In this document: positions 7,238 through 9,621 of the stretch, piece by piece
How positions within the stretch are numbered: the stretch's first letter is position 1
Layout of the letters: each line of letters starts with the position of its first letter
Assembly: GCA_047608975.1 (NCBI GenBank)
Contig: JBLFYM010000201.1
Coordinates: forward strand, 1-9,621
DNA: 9,621 bases
DNA from: GCA-2715965 sp047608975
GTDB taxonomy: Bacteria > Verrucomicrobiota > Verrucomicrobiia > Limisphaerales > JAYPXF01
Direction: 5' to 3'
Notes under the pieces: generated by a model
The model's input: the letters and a program-made list of their open reading frames with translations, nothing else
Database searches by the model: none
What the model was told of the DNA's origin: nothing
Program-made: the position numbers and the translations under genes

Positions 7238-7249
7238 TGTTCCGGAACA
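7238..7249. promoter_or_regulatory. 12-bp palindrome upstream of the methyltransferase promoter
   Basis: TGTTCCGGAACA is a perfect 12-base palindrome, 29 bases upstream of the TTGACA -35 box of the methyltransferase gene. Its size and placement suit a dimeric transcription factor, more likely an activator than a repressor at this distance. A second short inverted sequence, GAGAA-G-TTCTC, lies at 7215-7225. No family assignment is possible from the sequence. Confidence 0.3.
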
Positions 7250-7278
7250 AAAACTCCCGCCACCGGGAAAAACCTGTT

Positions 7279-7306
7279 TTGACATTTTCCAACACTGGCC
7301 GATGAT
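7279..7306 (+). promoter_or_regulatory. Putative sigma70-type promoter for the methyltransferase gene
   Basis: A perfect TTGACA -35 element (7279-7284) is followed after 16 bases by GATGAT (7301-7306), matching four of six bases of the -10 consensus. Transcription would start about 20-25 bases before the ATG at 7336, leaving a short leader containing the G-rich stretch GGGGGGA that could act as the ribosome-binding site. The gene may therefore be transcribed separately from the acetyltransferase gene 150 bases upstream. Confidence 0.5.
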
Positions 7307-7335
7307 GAACCACCCCTTGGGGGGACCGGGAAACG

Positions 7336-8274
7336 ATGGCCGCTAAGCGCTCCCAATTAAAATCTGAACCGCAGGTATGCGACCTGTGCGGCTGTGCTTC
7401 GTACCAAGTGTTTTCAACCCGCGGGCGCTGGGGCGTTCCTCTGACCACCGTCATCTGTCGGGATTGCGGATTGGTCTATTCCAACCCGCGACCTACCGCA
7501 CAGGAGAACGCGGCGTTCTATAAGCAAAAGTACTGGGACCGCTACAAGGGAGAGAAGCAACCGGACGAGAGATTTTTTCGCCGTCGATTGCCGAAGATCC
7601 GGTCCATGATGGCCGAATTAAAACCGAACCTACGACCAGGTATGAAGATGCTCGAGGTCGGATCGGGCGTTGGAGCACTGCTTTCCTCGGTGAAAAAGGC
7701 CTGCAACGGAGTCGGTCAGTTCACCGGCATCGAGCCCTTCGGAACCCATGCGAAATTCTGTCGTGACGTAAAATCGCTCGATGTCCACGCGGGACTGCTG
7801 GAGGAAATTGCACCCAAATTCGAACCCCGCTCATTTGATCTCGCCGTGATGAACCACGTGTTGGAGCACACGATGAGTCCCACCTCGGTTTTTACCACGA
7901 TCCTGTCTTTGCTGAAAACCGGTGGATTGTTTGTGGTCGAGGTTCCCAACATAGTCGCTCCAGGATCCCGCCTGAGTCACTTCTTTCACGTTGGGCACCA
8001 CTTCAATTTTTCACCACGAACGCTCCAGCGGCTGGCGAAGAAGACCGGCTGTGAAATCGTTAAGATCGAGGAACTTGACGGAGACCTGCCGAAGACCCGA
8101 CTCCTCGGCGTATTCCGAAAAGTTGCCCACCCGAAACCGGACGTGGCCGTACGCTTCGTTCGCGACGATCCGAATGAACGCGCCAAAGCCCTGAAGCGTT
8201 ACGAGTCATGGTACTGGACCACCTTCGCGTCGCTTCGGAAAAAGATCACGCACTGGAAACGCCAGCGTACCTAA
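7336..8274 (+). CDS. Class I SAM-dependent methyltransferase with N-terminal zinc-ribbon-like module
   Basis: A 312-residue protein. Residues 15-18 (CDLC) and 41-44 (CRDC), the second followed by GLVYSNPRP, form a four-cysteine zinc-binding module common at the N-terminus of sugar- and small-molecule methyltransferases. The Rossmann methyltransferase domain follows: motif I LEVGSGVG (106-113) binds S-adenosylmethionine, an acidic IEPFG segment (132-136) forms the second strand, and SFDLAVMNHVLEH (166-178) with LKTGGLFVVEVPN (193-205) are the post-motif strands of the Methyltransf_23/Methyltransf_11 type. FSPRTLQRLAKKTGCEI (225-241) is also typical. The substrate is unknown; relatives often act on nucleotide sugars, polysaccharides or quinone-like molecules. 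The basic C-terminus (RKKITHWKRQRT) is unusual and could associate with membranes or nucleic acid. The gene lies 150 bases after the acetyltransferase gene on the same strand and has its own likely promoter. Confidence 0.9.
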   Translation: MAAKRSQLKSEPQVCDLCGCASYQVFSTRGRWGVPLTTVICRDCGLVYSNPRPTAQENAAFYKQKYWDRYKGEKQPDERFFRRRLPKIRSMMAELKPNLRPGMKMLEVGSGVGALLSSVKKACNGVGQFTGIEPFGTHAKFCRDVKSLDVHAGLLEEIAPKFEPRSFDLAVMNHVLEHTMSPTSVFTTILSLLKTGGLFVVEVPNIVAPGSRLSHFFHVGHHFNFSPRTLQRLAKKTGCEIVKIEELDGDLPKTRLLGVFRKVAHPKPDVAVRFVRDDPNERAKALKRYESWYWTTFASLRKKITHWKRQRT

Positions 8275-8341
8275 GCCGATACGCCGCAGTAGGAGTAGGA
8301 CTTACAGTTACGACTAAGCGGTAACTATTCAGTAGAAGAAC

Positions 8342-8368
8342 CGCGGATAGCGCGGATTTCACGGATGG
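8342..8368. repeat. Three-copy 9-base tandem repeat with CGCGGAT core
   Basis: CGCGGATAG (8342-8350), CGCGGATTT (8351-8359) and CACGGATGG (8360-8368) are three adjacent 9-base units sharing C-R-CGGAT. A further degenerate GCATCGG follows. The block lies in the 265-base spacer between the convergent methyltransferase and ndk genes, which otherwise shows no gene. From memory, CGCGGAT-rich intergenic blocks occur dispersed in other Verrucomicrobiota genomes, so this may be one copy of a genome-wide repeat; the sequence here cannot show that. Confidence 0.6.
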
Positions 8369-8513
8369 GCATCGGCACACCAAAAGCCAGGAATGCATTC
8401 ACCACTTGGTGGGGCGAATTCAAAAGGAGCCAGTATCGTATTTCCCCATTATCCGAGCAATCCGCGGTCAAATCAACTGCATGCTACGGCTAAGCCTGCC
8501 CAAGTGCCGGGCA

Positions 8514-8536
8514 GTTGGGAGGTTGGGAGGTTGGAG
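8514..8536. repeat. Short tandem repeat of GTTGGGAG
   Basis: GTTGGGAG occurs at 8514-8521 and 8522-8529 and is followed by a shortened GTTGGAG at 8530-8536, ending four bases from the ndk stop codon. The run is likely in the 3' untranslated region of ndk, where it reads as C/T-rich on the transcript. It may be a slippage-prone simple repeat; nothing suggests a specific function. Confidence 0.6.
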
Positions 8537-8539
8537 CTG

Positions 8540-8959
8540 TCAGAAGACCTCACCGTCAGCGAAGAATCGCTTCAACTCCGCAGTCGCTGCTTCGGGAGAA
8601 TCCGAGGCGTGACAGATGTTCTTCATCTTATCCAAGCCAAAGTCACCGCGAATGCTGCCCTTTGGAGCCGCAGTTGAATCGGTGGGGCCAATCAGATCAC
8701 GAACCTGGGCAATTGCATTTTCGCCTACCAGTGCGAGTGCCACGACCGGGGAGGACTGCATGAACTCGACGATCTCCGGGAAGAACGGCATATCGGCAAT
8801 ATGAGCATAATGCTCCCGCAAGACATCCTCGCTCAGACGCATCATCTTGATGCCGCGGATGCCGAGTCCGGCCTCCTGGAAGCGCTTCAGCACCTCGCCG
8901 CTGAGTTGTTTTTCGATGCAGTCGGGTTTGAACAGAACAAGTGTCGTTTCTTCAGCCAT
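8540..8959 (-). CDS. ndk: Nucleoside diphosphate kinase
   Basis: A 139-residue protein, the usual bacterial NDK length, that transfers the gamma-phosphate of ATP to nucleoside diphosphates in the cytoplasm through a phosphohistidine intermediate. The N-terminus TLVLFKPDC contains the conserved nucleotide-binding Lys11. GSIRGDFG (101-108) is the conserved phosphate-binding segment, and NICHASDSPEAA (114-125) holds the active-site His117 in the N-x-x-H-x-S-D-S signature. The ATG at 8959 was chosen over an in-frame ATG at 8995 because MAEETTLVLFKPD is the normal family N-terminus, whereas the extra residues (MCRDCGRNQILK) have no family counterpart. No clear Shine-Dalgarno sequence precedes it. 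The gene is divergent from ssrA and convergent with the methyltransferase gene, so it is probably monocistronic. Confidence 0.96.
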   Translation of the reverse strand: MAEETTLVLFKPDCIEKQLSGEVLKRFQEAGLGIRGIKMMRLSEDVLREHYAHIADMPFFPEIVEFMQSSPVVALALVGENAIAQVRDLIGPTDSTAAPKGSIRGDFGLDKMKNICHASDSPEAATAELKRFFADGEVF

Positions 8960-8998
8960 TTTCAAAATTTGGTTACGGCCGCAGTCCCTACACAATGC

Positions 8999-9012
8999 GC
9001 GCGGTACCGCGC
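8999..9012. promoter_or_regulatory. 14-bp GC-rich palindrome between ndk and ssrA
   Basis: GCGCGGTACCGCGC is a perfect 14-base palindrome, 40 bases upstream of the ndk start and about 50 bases upstream of the ssrA -35 box. It lies where the ndk promoter is expected, so a repressor site is possible; a CG-rich hairpin in the ndk leader is an alternative. Nearby, GTAAAC is directly repeated around 9018-9029. Confidence 0.35.
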
Positions 9013-9062
9013 AAGCAGTAAACGTAAACGCGAGGGAATAGCCGGATAAAAACGCCTCCTGC

Positions 9063-9090
9063 TTGACATTCCGACGGCGGTAACGATATT
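9063..9090 (+). promoter_or_regulatory. Sigma70-type promoter of ssrA
   Basis: A perfect TTGACA (9063-9068) is followed, after 16 bases, by GATATT (9085-9090), matching four of six -10 bases. The mature tmRNA begins at 9104, about 14 bases after the -10 box, so the primary transcript would need only a very short 5' trim. Strong, housekeeping-type promoters are expected for ssrA. Confidence 0.7.
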
Positions 9091-9103
9091 TGCGTTCTCC
9101 GTT

Positions 9104-9456
<353 letters not shown>

Positions 9457-9457
<1 letters not shown>

Positions 9458-9496
9458 TCAGAAAGGCCCGTTCCGCAAGGGACGGGCCTTTCTGAT
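9457..9496 (+). terminator. Terminator hairpin after ssrA, starting on the CCA end
   Basis: ATCAGAAAGGCCCGTTCC (9457-9474) pairs with GGGACGGGCCTTTCTGAT (9479-9496) over 18 bases with one T-G pair, closed by a GCAA tetraloop. The GAAAGG/CCTTTC part resembles a terminator stem with paired A and U tracts. The first paired base is the final A of the tmRNA CCA, so 3' maturation has to cut at or inside the base of this stem. It may act in both directions, as a gene possibly ends at 9521 on the other strand. Confidence 0.85.
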
Positions 9497-9520
9497 GCCG
9501 CGCGGTAGTGCTAAGGTGGG

Positions 9521-9621
9521 CTATTCGCGTTCGAGTTTCGGGCGTAGTTCCAGACTTTGGAGAGGATGGGAGACAATGGCTGACGAGTCGCTGCTCATGA
9601 TTTCTTCTTGAACTGGAGCTT
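9521..9621 (-). CDS. Possible C-terminal fragment of an unidentified gene
   Basis: On the minus strand one frame is open from the right edge to a TAG at 9523-9521 and encodes a short tail ending in SLELRPKLERE, with a Met at 9598. It is convergent with ssrA, and the hairpin at 9457-9496 would lie just downstream of its stop, which suits a gene end. A second minus-strand frame also ends nearby (KLQFKKKS followed by TGA, overlapping that Met codon as ATGA), so the real C-terminus could be that one, followed by a tiny frame. About 33 codons are too few to identify a family. Confidence 0.3.
   Translation of the reverse strand, partial: APVQEEIMSSDSSAIVSHPLQSLELRPKLERE

Noticed and set aside
7255..7268. 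TCCCG-CCAC-CGGGA hairpin followed by T-rich sequence on the minus strand
   Set aside because: It looks like an intrinsic terminator only on the minus strand, where no gene would need it; on the plus strand it is followed by A residues. The short stem is probably incidental.
8393..8677. 94-codon open frame on the plus strand
   Set aside because: It runs antisense into ndk, crosses the GTTGGGAG repeat and has no recognisable features.
9576..9611. Small plus-strand frame with a good GGGAGACA ribosome-binding-like sequence
   Set aside because: It ends after eleven codons, and no longer frame follows within the window.

Overview
The window looks like a chromosomal segment of a Gram-negative member of the PVC superphylum, most likely Verrucomicrobiota. 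The support is a secreted protein with two planctomycete/verrucomicrobial-type cytochrome c modules fused to a SUMF1 domain, a Tat-exported Gfo/Idh/MocA oxidoreductase of the kind these phyla carry in large numbers, a lipobox lipoprotein, and an FtsB/DivIC-like division protein. The last makes a classical planctomycete less likely, because those lack most divisome genes. The lineage is an inference from gene content; no 16S gene or taxon-specific marker is present.

Layout. (1) 3048 to 1, minus strand: a di-heme cytochrome c/SUMF1 fusion protein followed 59 bases later by a Gfo/Idh/MocA oxidoreductase that runs off the left edge. This is probably an envelope-directed, carbohydrate-related operon. 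(2) 4825 to 3165, minus strand: a compact three-gene run of a XerC-type tyrosine recombinase, a small lipoprotein and an FtsB-like septum protein, closed by a 10-bp hairpin at the last stop codon. (3) 4826-4968: a divergent intergenic region with two perfect inverted repeats. (4) 4969-7185, plus strand: an HGSNAT/NagX-like membrane acetyltransferase (DUF5009/DUF1624 group) with an unusual tail of about 355 residues, first Lys/Ala-rich and then Pro-rich, ahead of the membrane domain. (5) 7336-8274, plus strand: a class I SAM methyltransferase with an N-terminal zinc-ribbon-like module and a recognisable promoter. (6) 8275-8539: a non-coding spacer with two short tandem repeats. (7) 8959 to 8540, minus strand: nucleoside diphosphate kinase (ndk). 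(8) 9104-9457, plus strand: a one-piece tmRNA gene (ssrA), divergent from ndk, with a clear promoter, an encoded CCA and a strong terminator hairpin that starts on the last base of CCA. (9) 9521 to the right edge, minus strand: a possible C-terminal fragment of another gene.

Functionally the window mixes housekeeping (chromosome dimer resolution, division, ribosome rescue, nucleotide balance) with envelope and carbohydrate functions (cytochrome/SUMF1, Gfo/Idh, sugar acetyltransferase). I see no CRISPR array, insertion sequence, integrated phage or defence island. The most unusual items are the architecture of the acetyltransferase and the cytochrome/SUMF1 fusion, whose SUMF1 domain lacks the copper-binding cysteines of true formylglycine-generating enzymes.
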